Both the position numbers and the translations under genes were made by a program. A stretch of 64,000 nucleotides of DNA from Streptomyces albofaciens JCM 4342 (GTDB taxonomy: Bacteria; Actinomycetota; Actinomycetes; Streptomycetales; Streptomycetaceae): NCBI RefSeq assembly GCF_008634025.1, contig NZ_PDCM01000002.1, positions 1,922,001 through 1,986,000 of the forward strand. The letters run 5' to 3'. Shown here piece after piece: positions 51,738-59,755 of the stretch. A model generated the notes under the pieces. It had not been told where the DNA came from, made no database searches, and saw nothing but the letters and a program-made list of their open reading frames with translations. Position 1 is the stretch's first letter. Each line of letters opens with the position of its first letter.

Positions 51738-52616
51738 TCAGCAGCCGTTCTGCCGAGCCTCCCGGAGGAGGTCCACGAAGTGCTCGGCCGCGCCGGTGGG
51801 CGGCACACGGGAGAAGACGGTGATCTCGCGGCGCCACGGCGGGTCGGTGGGGACGGTGGTGCAGTCCAGGCCGGTGAGTTCGTGGGCGGCGGTGAGGAGG
51901 ACGCCCACGCCGGCCGCCGCCATGCGGACCGCCGTCGAGGTGTGCTGGGTGCGCACGGCGGTACGGGGTGTGAAGCCGGCGCGTTCGCACGCGACGTCCA
52001 GCCACCGCCGGCCCGCCACGACCGGCTCCAGCGCGCAGCGCACCCACGGGCGGTCGGCCACCTCCTCGATGCGCACGGCGGTACGGCCGGCGAGGGGGTC
52101 GCCGGGCGGCAGGACCAGCACCATCTCCTCCTCGCCCACGACCGTGACCGGCCCCGGCCACTCCCCGGGCCGCGGCCCGACCGCCACGTCGGCGACGCCG
52201 CGTGCCATGTGCTCGTACAGCTCGTCGGTGGTGGCGTACTCGTGCAGCACGAGGCGCACACCGCCGTACTCGCGCCCCCAGCGCACGCAGACCTCCGGGA
52301 GCACGCCGATGGCGTGCGCGTGCACCGTGGCGATGTGCAGTTCGCCGCCGCGTGCCGCGCCCGACGCCAGCGCGGCGCGGCGGGCCTGTTCGGCGCTGCG
52401 CACGGCGAGTTCGGCGTGCGGGAAATAGGCGCGCCCCATGGGCGTCAGCCGGACGCCGCGCGTCATCCGCTCCAGCAGCGGCCCGCCGACCTCCCGTTCG
52501 AGGGCCTTGATCTGGTGGGACAGGGCCGACTGCGTCACGTGCAGCAGCTCGGCCGCGCGCGTGAACGAGCCTTCCTCGACCACGGTGACCAGGTACTCCA
52601 TCTGCCGCAGACTCAT
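51738..52616 (-). CDS. LysR-family transcriptional regulator
   Basis: The 292-residue regulator has an N-terminal winged helix (MSLRQMEYLVTVVEEGSFTRAAELLHVTQSALSHQIKALE; recognition helix around residue 30) and a periplasmic-binding-type effector domain. The gene is divergent from the FAD-disulfide oxidoreductase gene with a 96-base gap containing a LysR-type site, so it probably controls that gene and itself. It converges on treY. Confidence 0.93.
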   Translation of the reverse strand: MSLRQMEYLVTVVEEGSFTRAAELLHVTQSALSHQIKALEREVGGPLLERMTRGVRLTPMGRAYFPHAELAVRSAEQARRAALASGAARGGELHIATVHAHAIGVLPEVCVRWGREYGGVRLVLHEYATTDELYEHMARGVADVAVGPRPGEWPGPVTVVGEEEMVLVLPPGDPLAGRTAVRIEEVADRPWVRCALEPVVAGRRWLDVACERAGFTPRTAVRTQHTSTAVRMAAAGVGVLLTAAHELTGLDCTTVPTDPPWRREITVFSRVPPTGAAEHFVDLLREARQNGC

Positions 52617-52639
52617 CCGGGCCGCTCCCCACCCTCCCC

Positions 52640-52654
52640 ATGAACGCTGTTCAT
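52640..52654. promoter_or_regulatory. LysR-type operator, T-N11-A dyad
   Basis: ATGAAC-GCT-GTTCAT is a perfect 15-bp interrupted palindrome fitting the LysR T-N11-A rule, 24 bases before the lysR start codon and 59 before the oxidoreductase start. A TCCATGGA palindrome follows at 52659-52666. Confidence 0.6.
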
Positions 52655-52712
52655 CGCCTCCATGGAAACATTGCCTTGGACTCATGGGCGGGCGGGGGCG
52701 GAGGCTGGCCGC

Positions 52713-54182
52713 ATGAGCGACATGAACAGCGGCGGTACCGGAGCGGGGGCCGCGCGCGGCGGCGAGACCGACGTGATCGTCATCGGCGGCGGCACGGGCG
52801 GCTACAGCACGGCCCTGCGGGCCGCCTCCCTCGGGCTGCGGGTGGTCCTCGCCGAGCGGGACCTGGTCGGCGGGACCTGTCTGCACCGCGGCTGCATCCC
52901 GAGCAAGGCGATGCTGCACGCGGCGGAACTGGTGGACGGCATCGCCGAGGCGCGCGAGCGCTGGGGCGTGAAGGCCACGCTCGACGGCGTCGACTGGGGC
53001 GCGCTGACGGCCACCCGGGACGACATCGTCAGGCGCAACCACCGGGGCGTGGAGGGGCACTTGGAGCGTGCCGGGGTGCGTGTGGTGCGCGGGAGCGCGC
53101 GCCTGACCGGCCCGCGCTCCGTGTACGTCGAAGCGCCGGACGGCGGGGAGTTCACCGCGCGGCGCGGCATCGTGCTCGCCACCGGCTCCCGCCCGCGCCT
53201 GCTCCCCGGCCTGGTGCCGGACGGCCGTACGGTCGTCACCAGCGACGACGCCCTGTTCGCGGCCGGCCTGCCGGACTCGGTCCTGGTGCTGGGCGGCGGC
53301 GCGATCGGTGTCGAGTACGCGTCCTTCCACCGGTCGATGGGCGCCCGGGTGACGCTCGTGGAAGCCGCCGCCCGGCTGCTGCCCCTGGAGGACGAGGAGG
53401 TGAGCCGCCACTTGGCGCGCGGCCTGAAGAAGCGCGGCATCACGGTCCGTACGGACTCCACGCTGACCGGCGTCGAGGTGACGGAGACCGGTGTACGGGC
53501 CACCGTGCGCACCCCCGGCGGCGAGCACGGCGTCGAGGCCGGGCGCCTGCTCGTCGCGGTCGGCCGGGTCCCGGTGACCGACGGCCTGGACCTGGCCGCG
53601 GCCGGTCTCGCCACCGACGGGCGCGGCTTCGTGCCGCCCGCCGACTGGTCCCGGCTGGAGACCGCCGTACCCGGCGTCCACGTCGTGGGCGACCTGCTGC
53701 CGCCGCCCTCTCCCGGCCTGGCGCACGCCTCGTTCGCGGAAGGCCTGCTGGTCGCCGAGACACTGGCCGGTGTGCCGTCCCGGCCGGTGGACCACGCGGC
53801 CGTGCCGCGCGTGACGTACTCCTCGCCGCAGACCGCCTCGGTCGGCCTGACCGAGGCCGAGGCCCGCGCCCGCGGCCTGGCGGTGCGGGTCAACACCATG
53901 CCGCTGACGGCTGTCGCCAAGGGCATGGTGCACGGACAGGGCGGCCTGGTGAAGGTCGTCGCGGCGGCGGACGGCGCGGGCGGCGAGGCCACCGGGACCG
54001 TACTCGGCGTCCATCTGGTCGGCCCGCACGTCTCGGAGATGATCGCCGAGAGCCAGCTGATCGTCGCCTGGGACGCCGAACCGTCCGATGTGGCGCAGCA
54101 CATCCACGCGCATCCGACGCTGTCGGAGGCGGTCGGCGAGACGTTCCTGACGCTGGCGGGGAGGGGACTGCACCAGCATTGA
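52713..54182 (+). CDS. Dihydrolipoyl dehydrogenase-like flavoprotein
   Basis: This 489-residue class I pyridine nucleotide-disulfide oxidoreductase has the FAD site VIVIGGGTGGYSTALRAA, redox disulfide GGTCLHRGCIPSKAML (Cys near residues 57 and 62), NAD site VLVLGGGAIGVEYASFHR and VHVVGDLLPPP, and the C-terminal active-site base HIHAHPTLSEAVGE (His-X4-Glu). These are lipoamide dehydrogenase features. No E1 or E2 genes are nearby, so it may be an accessory copy or act on another disulfide. The LysR regulator is divergent. Confidence 0.92.
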   Translation: MSDMNSGGTGAGAARGGETDVIVIGGGTGGYSTALRAASLGLRVVLAERDLVGGTCLHRGCIPSKAMLHAAELVDGIAEARERWGVKATLDGVDWGALTATRDDIVRRNHRGVEGHLERAGVRVVRGSARLTGPRSVYVEAPDGGEFTARRGIVLATGSRPRLLPGLVPDGRTVVTSDDALFAAGLPDSVLVLGGGAIGVEYASFHRSMGARVTLVEAAARLLPLEDEEVSRHLARGLKKRGITVRTDSTLTGVEVTETGVRATVRTPGGEHGVEAGRLLVAVGRVPVTDGLDLAAAGLATDGRGFVPPADWSRLETAVPGVHVVGDLLPPPSPGLAHASFAEGLLVAETLAGVPSRPVDHAAVPRVTYSSPQTASVGLTEAEARARGLAVRVNTMPLTAVAKGMVHGQGGLVKVVAAADGAGGEATGTVLGVHLVGPHVSEMIAESQLIVAWDAEPSDVAQHIHAHPTLSEAVGETFLTLAGRGLHQH

Positions 54183-54233
54183 GAGGCGGGGGCGGGCGTA
54201 CGGGGGAGCGTACGGGGCGGTGTACGAGCCCCC

Positions 54234-54437
54234 TCAGCGGCCGACGAACACCGACCGCGGCCGCGCGCCATCGACGATCAGGACGACGCCGGCCAACAGC
54301 ACCCCGCACGCCCCCTGTTCGGCCTCCAGCCACGCCGGAAACCCTCCGGGCAGCACGACGATGACGGCGACGGCCCGTCCGCCGCCGGTCCGTCGTCCGG
54401 CCGGACGAATCCCGGCCCCGGCCCGCCTCGGGGGCAC
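54234..54437 (-). CDS. Possible small membrane protein or gene remnant
   Basis: A 67-codon minus-strand frame from GTG 54437 shows high GC at codon position three and low GC at position two. It encodes two hydrophobic stretches (AVAVIVVLPGGFPAW and GVLLAGVVLIV) and ends SVFVGR. The first 22 residues are Arg/Gly-rich and no ribosome site is clear, so it could be the tail of a decayed gene. I do not recognise it. Confidence 0.25.
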   Translation of the reverse strand: MPPRRAGAGIRPAGRRTGGGRAVAVIVVLPGGFPAWLEAEQGACGVLLAGVVLIVDGARPRSVFVGR

Positions 54438-54522
54438 GCCGGGCGGGCCCGTACCGGATCACCAGGAGGACGGGAACTCCCGCGCGCGGATAACGGTTTG
54501 GCACTCCCCGTCCGCCGGGCTA

Positions 54523-54552
54523 AGTTAACCCGCCAGTTAACCTTTTTATGAT
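54523..54552 (+). promoter_or_regulatory. Double AGTTAACC element before the lipoprotein gene
   Basis: Two identical AGTTAACC octamers (54523-54530 and 54535-54542), each holding palindrome GTTAAC, are followed by TATGAT (54547-54552). They lie on the promoter side of the lipoprotein start. TATGAT is close to a consensus -10. A regulator binding both half-turn-spaced copies is plausible. Confidence 0.4.
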
Positions 54553-54563
54553 GGAAAGACGGT

Positions 54564-55295
54564 ATGGGTAAGTATAAGTGGGGTGCGGTGTCCGCCGTGC
54601 TCGCGATCGGTGTGCTCGCCGGCTGTTCGTCCGCCCCCGACAAGGGCGGCGACACCGCCGAGGACGCTTCGCCTTCCGCTTCGGCCGCGGCCTCGGCGAA
54701 CGCGGCGAAGAAGGACGCGACGCCGGACGGGAAGGCGGACCGGAAGAAGGACGGAAAGAAGGACGAGAAGGCGGCGGCCGGCTCGCCCGACGCGTGGAAG
54801 AAGGGCACCCGGGTCGGGGCCGCCGGCTCCCTCTGCGAGCTGCCGGTGTCGTTCGACGTGGCGAAGATGTGGCAGCCCAAGGGGCTCGCGCCCGAGGACG
54901 GGAAGCTGCTCGGCGAGTTCATGGGCCACAAGTCGGCCAGGGGCGCCTGTGAGATCGACGCCAAACCGGCGGGCCACATCGGCTTCCTCCGCGTGTGGAC
55001 CACGGACCCGACGAAGAAGTCGCCGCGCGAGGTGCTGGAGGAATTCACCGGCGAGCAGCCGAAGGTCGTCAAGAAGGAGTTCAGCGACACCAAGGCCGGC
55101 GAACTGCCCGCCGCGGAGGTCTCCTACACGACGAAGAGCCCCCTGAAGGACGAGCCCCAGCAGGAACGGGCGTTCGCGGTGGTGACGCCGAAGGGCGCGA
55201 CCATCGTTCATCTCGGCGGTTTCGACAACACCGAGCACAAGGAGATGCTCCCGGCGTACGAGGGGGCCAAGAAGTCGGTGACCCCGGAGTCCTGA
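54564..55295 (+). CDS. Putative lipoprotein of unknown function
   Basis: The 243-residue protein has a lipoprotein signal, KWGAVSAVLAIGVLAGCSS, with lipobox LAGC (Cys21). A 55-residue low-complexity segment (Ala/Ser then Lys/Asp/Gly-rich) leads to a folded part from GTRVGAAGSLCELPVSFDVAKMW. Only one cysteine pair (near residues 91 and 129) is visible. I do not recognise the family. GGAAAG precedes the ATG. It would sit on the outer membrane face. Confidence 0.85.
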   Translation: MGKYKWGAVSAVLAIGVLAGCSSAPDKGGDTAEDASPSASAAASANAAKKDATPDGKADRKKDGKKDEKAAAGSPDAWKKGTRVGAAGSLCELPVSFDVAKMWQPKGLAPEDGKLLGEFMGHKSARGACEIDAKPAGHIGFLRVWTTDPTKKSPREVLEEFTGEQPKVVKKEFSDTKAGELPAAEVSYTTKSPLKDEPQQERAFAVVTPKGATIVHLGGFDNTEHKEMLPAYEGAKKSVTPES

Positions 55296-55325
55296 CCCTT
55301 CCGGCCGGGCCCGGCCGCCCGCCGC

Positions 55326-55871
55326 CTATCCCTGCGTGAGGACGTACCCCACGCTCCCGAAAGCAACGTGGTCCCCCGGCCGCACCACTACCTCCCCCAC
55401 CACCCGGCGCCCGTTGACGCAGGTGCCGTTGGTGGAGCCGAGGTCGCGCAGGAGCCAGGTGCTGTCCGCGTTGCGGAGTTCGGCGTGGGAGCGGGAGACG
55501 GTGTCGTGGTTGAGGCGCAGGCCGGAGCCGGGAGCCCGGCCAATGAGGAGGGGGAACGGGCCCGGGGCGGGGAGCAGGAGTTTCGGCAGGCGCTCGCGCT
55601 GCCAGGCCCGGCGGACCGTGATGTTGAACGCCGACACCTTGCCCACCGCGCGCAGCACGGCGCCCTGCACCCGGCCGCGGGAGGCCAGGTCGGCGGTGGC
55701 GGCGTCGAGTTCGGCGTGCTGACGTGCGCTGAGCACCAGTTCCAGCCGCCGCAGGAAGGTGTCCTGGGACAGCCTGCCTTGCGCCGCGCCCTCGCGCAGC
55801 AGTTCCAAGGCGCGCTCCCGGTCGGCTTCCGACGGGCGCGCCGGTCGGGCCGGGAACTCCAGCGATGTCAT
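55326..55871 (-). CDS. DUF1707 and FHA domain protein
   Basis: The 181-residue protein starts with a DUF1707 segment (PSEADRERALELLREGAAQGRLSQ; FLRRLELVLSARQHAELDAATADL) and ends with a forkhead-associated domain: PLLIGRAPGSGLRLNHDTVSRSHAEL, LLRDLGSTNGTCVNGRRV. The GR, SRSH and NGT elements are the phosphothreonine-binding residues. It probably reads Ser/Thr-kinase signals. It converges on the lipoprotein gene with 30 bases between. Confidence 0.93.
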   Translation of the reverse strand: MTSLEFPARPARPSEADRERALELLREGAAQGRLSQDTFLRRLELVLSARQHAELDAATADLASRGRVQGAVLRAVGKVSAFNITVRRAWQRERLPKLLLPAPGPFPLLIGRAPGSGLRLNHDTVSRSHAELRNADSTWLLRDLGSTNGTCVNGRRVVGEVVVRPGDHVAFGSVGYVLTQG

Positions 55872-56030
55872 GCGGGTGATTGTCCGGCGCCCGTCGGCCG
55901 GTGTCCAGCCGACGAGGCCTGGGTGCGGGGTGGCCGCGGCCGGTGGTGGCCCGTCGAAAACCCCTGGTGTCCCGCCCGTCCTGCGGTTACGCTCACCGTC
56001 GGCCCGCGAGAAGGAGAGGAGGCGAGAGCC

Positions 56031-56087
56031 GTGTCGACGTACCTGTATGCGCGCTCCCGCCCCGTCCGGCGGGCTGTCCTGGGCTGA
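56031..56087 (+). CDS. 18-residue leader-peptide ORF before the GNAT gene
   Basis: GTG 56031 follows a strong AAGGAGAGGAGG and opens VSTYLYARSRPVRRAVLG, ending in TGA at 56087, 45 bases before the GNAT start. Its size, strong ribosome site and overlap with secondary structure are those of a regulatory leader. Arg is frequent (four of the last twelve). It has no Cys and does not match the usual cysteine leader peptides. Confidence 0.55.
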   Translation: MSTYLYARSRPVRRAVLG

Positions 56088-56107
56088 TCGCAGCCGATCG
56101 GGAGCGC
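56051..56107 (+). promoter_or_regulatory. Alternative stem-loops overlapping the leader peptide
   Basis: GCGCTCCCG (56051-56059) can pair with CGGGAGCGC (56099-56107), or the local hairpin CCCGCC/GGCGGG (56056-56061 with 56068-56073) can form instead; the two share bases and exclude each other. A third hairpin, GGCTG-ATCG-CAGCC, lies at 56082-56095. This resembles an attenuator, but its function is inferred. Confidence 0.4.
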
Positions 56108-56132
56108 GACCGCTGCCTTCCGAGAGGACATC

Positions 56133-57059
56133 ATGACCGGGTTGGTCTTCCGCGCGCTCAGCGAGAGCGACGCGCATCTCTTCCACACACTGGACGACCC
56201 CACCGCCGGCCTCGTCGGCCACCTGCCCTTCGGGCGTCGCTACGCGACCCTCGCCCAGGGCGGCCTGTACCGCCCCGAGTGGACCTGGGTCGCGCTGCGC
56301 GACGGCGTCGTCGTGGCCCGCGCCGCCTGGTGGGCCGGGCCGGACGACGCCCGCCCCGCCGCCCTGGACTGGTTCGACTTCGCGCCGGGCGAGTCGGACG
56401 CCGCCGCACGGCTGCTGCGCACCGCGCCCCTGCACGCCGAGTACGTCCTGCCGCTGCCGCCCGGCTGGCGCGACCAGAAGGCCGTACGGGACGCGGCACA
56501 CGCCCGGATGGACGCGGCCGCCGCGGCCGGGCTCGCACCGCTCGTCGAGCGGTTCCGCTACACCTGGACGCCCGCCTGCGGCCTGCCCGAGGCGCCGGGC
56601 CGGCTGGTGTTCCGGCCGGAGCCGGACGACGGGGTGATCCTGGACATTCTGCGGCGCGTCGAGACCGGCTCGCTGGACGCCCACGCCCGGAAGGCGATCG
56701 CCGAGGGAGGCGTGGAGCAGGCCGCGCGGGAGGAGCTGGACTTCTTCAACTGGTGCCCGTCGCCCCGCGACTGGTGGCGGGTCGCGTGGACCGCCGATCC
56801 CGCGCGGGGCGGCGAGGTCGTCGGGCTGCACGTGCCGGCCCGCAACCACCAGGTGCCGGTCATCGGGTTCGTCGGCCTGGTGCCGGAGCACCGCGGCCGG
56901 GGGTACGGCTACGACCTGCTCGTCGACTGCACCCGCCGCCTCGTGGCCGAGGGCGCGGAGACGGTCATCGGCGAAACGGACCAGCCGAACGTCCCGATGG
57001 CGTCGGCTTTCGCCAAGGCGGGGTACCCGATGACGCAGGAGCGTGCATTCTTCAGCTGA
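56133..57059 (+). CDS. GNAT-family N-acetyltransferase
   Basis: This 308-residue protein ends with a GNAT core: VIGFVGLVPEHRGRGYGYDLLVDCTRRLV, where Q/R-x-x-G-x-G/A is RGRGYG near residue 256, then NVPMASAFAKAGYP. The N-terminal half (to about residue 150) is a second divergent GNAT-like or substrate domain with TWVALRDGVVVARAAWW. Substrate unknown. GAGAGGA precedes the ATG. It may be controlled by the leader ORF upstream. Confidence 0.88.
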   Translation: MTGLVFRALSESDAHLFHTLDDPTAGLVGHLPFGRRYATLAQGGLYRPEWTWVALRDGVVVARAAWWAGPDDARPAALDWFDFAPGESDAAARLLRTAPLHAEYVLPLPPGWRDQKAVRDAAHARMDAAAAAGLAPLVERFRYTWTPACGLPEAPGRLVFRPEPDDGVILDILRRVETGSLDAHARKAIAEGGVEQAAREELDFFNWCPSPRDWWRVAWTADPARGGEVVGLHVPARNHQVPVIGFVGLVPEHRGRGYGYDLLVDCTRRLVAEGAETVIGETDQPNVPMASAFAKAGYPMTQERAFFS

Positions 57060-57108
57060 GGCCGGACGGGGCTTTCTTCGTCCGCGCGCCGGACGAAGGA
57101 GGACAGCC

Positions 57109-58986
57109 GTGCTCTTCGAGGTGTGGGCACCGGACGCCGAACGGGTCGCGCTGCATTTCGTGTCGCCCTACGGGCGCGCGGACGGAGCGGACGCGGAGGA
57201 CGGTGCGGCGGGCGCCGCGAACGGCGCCCTGACCACCGGACACGCCGTGGCGACCGGGTACGTCCCCACCGGGGCCGTGCCCGCCGAGCACGTCCCCATG
57301 GAGCGCCACCCCGGCCGCGCGGGCTGGTGGCGGGCCGACGTACCGGCCCGCCACGGGGACCGCTACGGCTTCCGCCTCGACGACGGGCCGCTCCTGCCCG
57401 ACCCGCGCTCGGCCCGGCAGCCCGAAGGGCCGGACGGGCCGAGCGCGGTCGTCGAGCACGGCCGGTTCGCCTGGCGGCACGCGTGGGGCGGGCGGCCCCT
57501 GCCGGGCGCGGTCCTGTACGAGTTGCACGTGGGCACGTTCACCCGCGCCGGCACCTTCGACGCGGCCGCCGAGCGCCTGCCGCACCTCGCCGGCCTGGGC
57601 ATCACCCACCTGGCGCTGATGCCGGTGTGCCCGTTCCCGGGGACGCACGGCTGGGGGTACGAGGGCGTCGCGCCCTGGGCCGTCCATGAACCGTACGGCG
57701 GGCCGGACGGGCTCAAGCGCCTGGTGGACGCCGCGCACGGGCACGGCCTGGGCGTCGTCCTGGACGTCGTGCACAATCATCTGGGCCCGTCCGGCAATCA
57801 CCTGCCCGCTTTCGGGCCGTACTTCACGGAGACCCACCACACCCCATGGGGCGCGGCGGTCAACCTCGACGCGCCCGGGTCGGACGAGGTGCGCGCGTAC
57901 TTCATCGGGAGCGCGCTCGCCTGGCTGCGGGACTACCGGATCGACGGGCTGCGGCTCGATGCCGTACACGCCCTGCACGACACCCGGGCCCGCCATTTCC
58001 TCGCCGACCTGTCCGGTGCGGTCGACGCGCTCGCCACACACCTGCGCCGCCCGCTCTTCCTGATCGCCGAGTCCGACCTCAACGATCCGCGCGTCCTCGC
58101 GCCGCGCTCCGGCGGCGGTCACGGTCTGCACGCGCAGTGGAACGACGACTTCCACCACAGCCTGCACACCGCGCTGACCGGCGAGTCCCAGGGCTACTAC
58201 GCCGACTTCGCGCGTGCCCCGCTCGCCGCCCTCGCCAAGACGCTGACCGGCGGCTTCTTCCACGACGGTACGTACTCCAGCTTCCGCGGCCGGCGGCACG
58301 GCAGCCCGCTGGACCGGCGCGCCACCGACGCCCACCGTCTGCTGGCCTATGCCCAGACGCACGACCAGATCGGCAACCGGGCGCTCGGCGACCGGCTGGC
58401 CGCCGGCCTCTCGCCCGGCCTGCTCGCGTGCGGCGCCGCGCTGGTGCTGTGCTCCCCGTTCACGCCGATGCTGTTCATGGGCGAGGAGTGGGGCGCCCGT
58501 ACGCCCTGGCAGTTCTTCACCGACCACACCGACCCGGAGCTGGCCGAGGCGGTACGCACCGGGCGCCGCCGCGAGTTCGCCGCGCACGGCTGGCGGGAGT
58601 CGGAGATCCCGGACCCGCAGGACCCGGCCACCCGGGACCGCTCCTGCCTGGACTGGTCGGAGCCGGAGCGGGAACCGCACGCCGCCCTGCTGGCCTGGAA
58701 CCGCGGCCTGCTCGCGGTGCGCGCCGCCCACCCGGAGCTGACCGACCCGGACATGACACGTACGGAGGTCACGTACGACGAGGAGGCCCGGTGGCTGTGT
58801 GTGCGGCGCGGGACGGTGCGCGTGGTGGTACGTCTGACCGGGGAGGGCACGGCCGAGGTGCCCGGGACCGGCGGGCGGGCACGGGTGCTGGCGGCGTGGC
58901 CGGACGCGGACGCGGTGGCGGCCGGCCCGGACGGCGTCCTTGGACTGCCGCCCGAGTCGGCCGCGGTGCTGAGGGAGGAGGAGTGA
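57109..58986 (+). CDS. treZ: Malto-oligosyltrehalose trehalohydrolase
   Basis: TreZ releases trehalose from the product of TreY. The 625-residue GH13 enzyme has an N-terminal CBM48-like domain (LFEVWAPDAERVALHFV), GAVLYELHVGTFTRAGTFDAAAERL, LGVVLDVVHNHLGPSG (region I), IDGLRLDAVHALHDT (II), LIAESDLNDPRV (III) and YAQTHDQIGNR (IV). An insertion of about 40 Ala/Gly/Asp-rich residues (near 25-65) makes it longer than usual. The GTG at 57109 follows AAGGAGGAC. Confidence 0.95.
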   Translation: MLFEVWAPDAERVALHFVSPYGRADGADAEDGAAGAANGALTTGHAVATGYVPTGAVPAEHVPMERHPGRAGWWRADVPARHGDRYGFRLDDGPLLPDPRSARQPEGPDGPSAVVEHGRFAWRHAWGGRPLPGAVLYELHVGTFTRAGTFDAAAERLPHLAGLGITHLALMPVCPFPGTHGWGYEGVAPWAVHEPYGGPDGLKRLVDAAHGHGLGVVLDVVHNHLGPSGNHLPAFGPYFTETHHTPWGAAVNLDAPGSDEVRAYFIGSALAWLRDYRIDGLRLDAVHALHDTRARHFLADLSGAVDALATHLRRPLFLIAESDLNDPRVLAPRSGGGHGLHAQWNDDFHHSLHTALTGESQGYYADFARAPLAALAKTLTGGFFHDGTYSSFRGRRHGSPLDRRATDAHRLLAYAQTHDQIGNRALGDRLAAGLSPGLLACGAALVLCSPFTPMLFMGEEWGARTPWQFFTDHTDPELAEAVRTGRRREFAAHGWRESEIPDPQDPATRDRSCLDWSEPEREPHAALLAWNRGLLAVRAAHPELTDPDMTRTEVTYDEEARWLCVRRGTVRVVVRLTGEGTAEVPGTGGRARVLAAWPDADAVAAGPDGVLGLPPESAAVLREEE

Positions 58987-59005
58987 CGCACCCCGGAGGG
59001 GGGAA

Positions 59006-59539
59006 TCAGCGCTGGAACTCCGCCACGAAGGTCTCGCAGAACGCCTTCAGGTCGTCCGGCTTGCGGCTGGTGATCAGCTTGTTCGGGCCGCCGGTGCAGA
59101 CCTTGACCTGCTCGTCCACCCAGGTGCCCCCGGCGTTGCGGACGTCCGTCCGCAGGCTGGGCCAGGAGGTCAGTGTACGGTCGCGGACCACGTCCGCCTC
59201 GATCAGCGTCCACGGCGCGTGGCAGATGGCCGCGACCGGCTTGCCCGCGTCGAAGAAGCCGCGGGCGAACGCCACGGCCTTCTCGTTCATCCGCAGCGCG
59301 TCCGGGTTGGCGACGCCGCCGGGCAGCACCAGCCCGTCGAAGTCGCCGACCTGCGCCTGGTCCACGGTCTGGTCGACGGGGAAGGTGTCCGCCTTGTCCA
59401 GGTGGTTGAACGCCTGCACACGGCCGGACTCGGTGGAGACCAGCTTCGGGGTGCCGCCCGCGTCGATCACCGCCTGCCACGGTTCGGTCAGCTCGACCTG
59501 TTCGATGCCTTCGGGTGCTACGAGAAACGCCACCTGCAT
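59006..59539 (-). CDS. DJ-1/PfpI family (type 1 glutamine amidotransferase-like) protein
   Basis: The 177-residue protein has the YhbO/PfpI pattern: FLVAPEGIEQVELTEPW with the conserved Glu near residue 15, VLPGGVANPDALR, and the nucleophile elbow AAICHAPWTL with Cys near residue 104. These proteins act as deglycases or stress proteins; protease activity is doubtful for most. It converges on treZ with 19 bases between and is divergent from the PucR gene. Confidence 0.92.
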   Translation of the reverse strand: MQVAFLVAPEGIEQVELTEPWQAVIDAGGTPKLVSTESGRVQAFNHLDKADTFPVDQTVDQAQVGDFDGLVLPGGVANPDALRMNEKAVAFARGFFDAGKPVAAICHAPWTLIEADVVRDRTLTSWPSLRTDVRNAGGTWVDEQVKVCTGGPNKLITSRKPDDLKAFCETFVAEFQR

Positions 59540-59724
59540 GGCCGTTCATCCTTTGCGTTCGTCTTGCGTACGAAGAGGTGTTCCCTCTGCGGTCTTCTTT
59601 TCGCATCCCCGATCACAACAGGGCAAAAACGTGCCAAATGGGATGTGATACGCCCTCGGAGAGCGGGTACCGGGATGTGCCGCCCCGCAAACGGACCCAC
59701 AACCCCAGTGGCCCGACTGTCCAC

Positions 59725-59755
59725 TATGACTTCACCTGATGGACACTGTGTCCAT
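59725..59755 (+). promoter_or_regulatory. -10-like TATGAC and perfect palindrome over the pucR start
   Basis: ATGGACAC-T-GTGTCCAT (59739-59755) is a 17-bp perfect palindrome beginning at the start codon, and TATGAC (59725-59730) lies eight bases before it. No Shine-Dalgarno sequence is present, so the mRNA may be leaderless, with an autorepression site at its very start. Confidence 0.5.

Larger units (their letters stand above)
54183..54563. other. 381-base intergenic region
   Basis: This gap separates the flavoprotein from the lipoprotein gene. It contains a possible small minus-strand ORF (next entry), which shows coding-like GC bias, and near its right end a double AGTTAACC element before the lipoprotein start. 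I saw nothing else. Confidence 0.5.
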
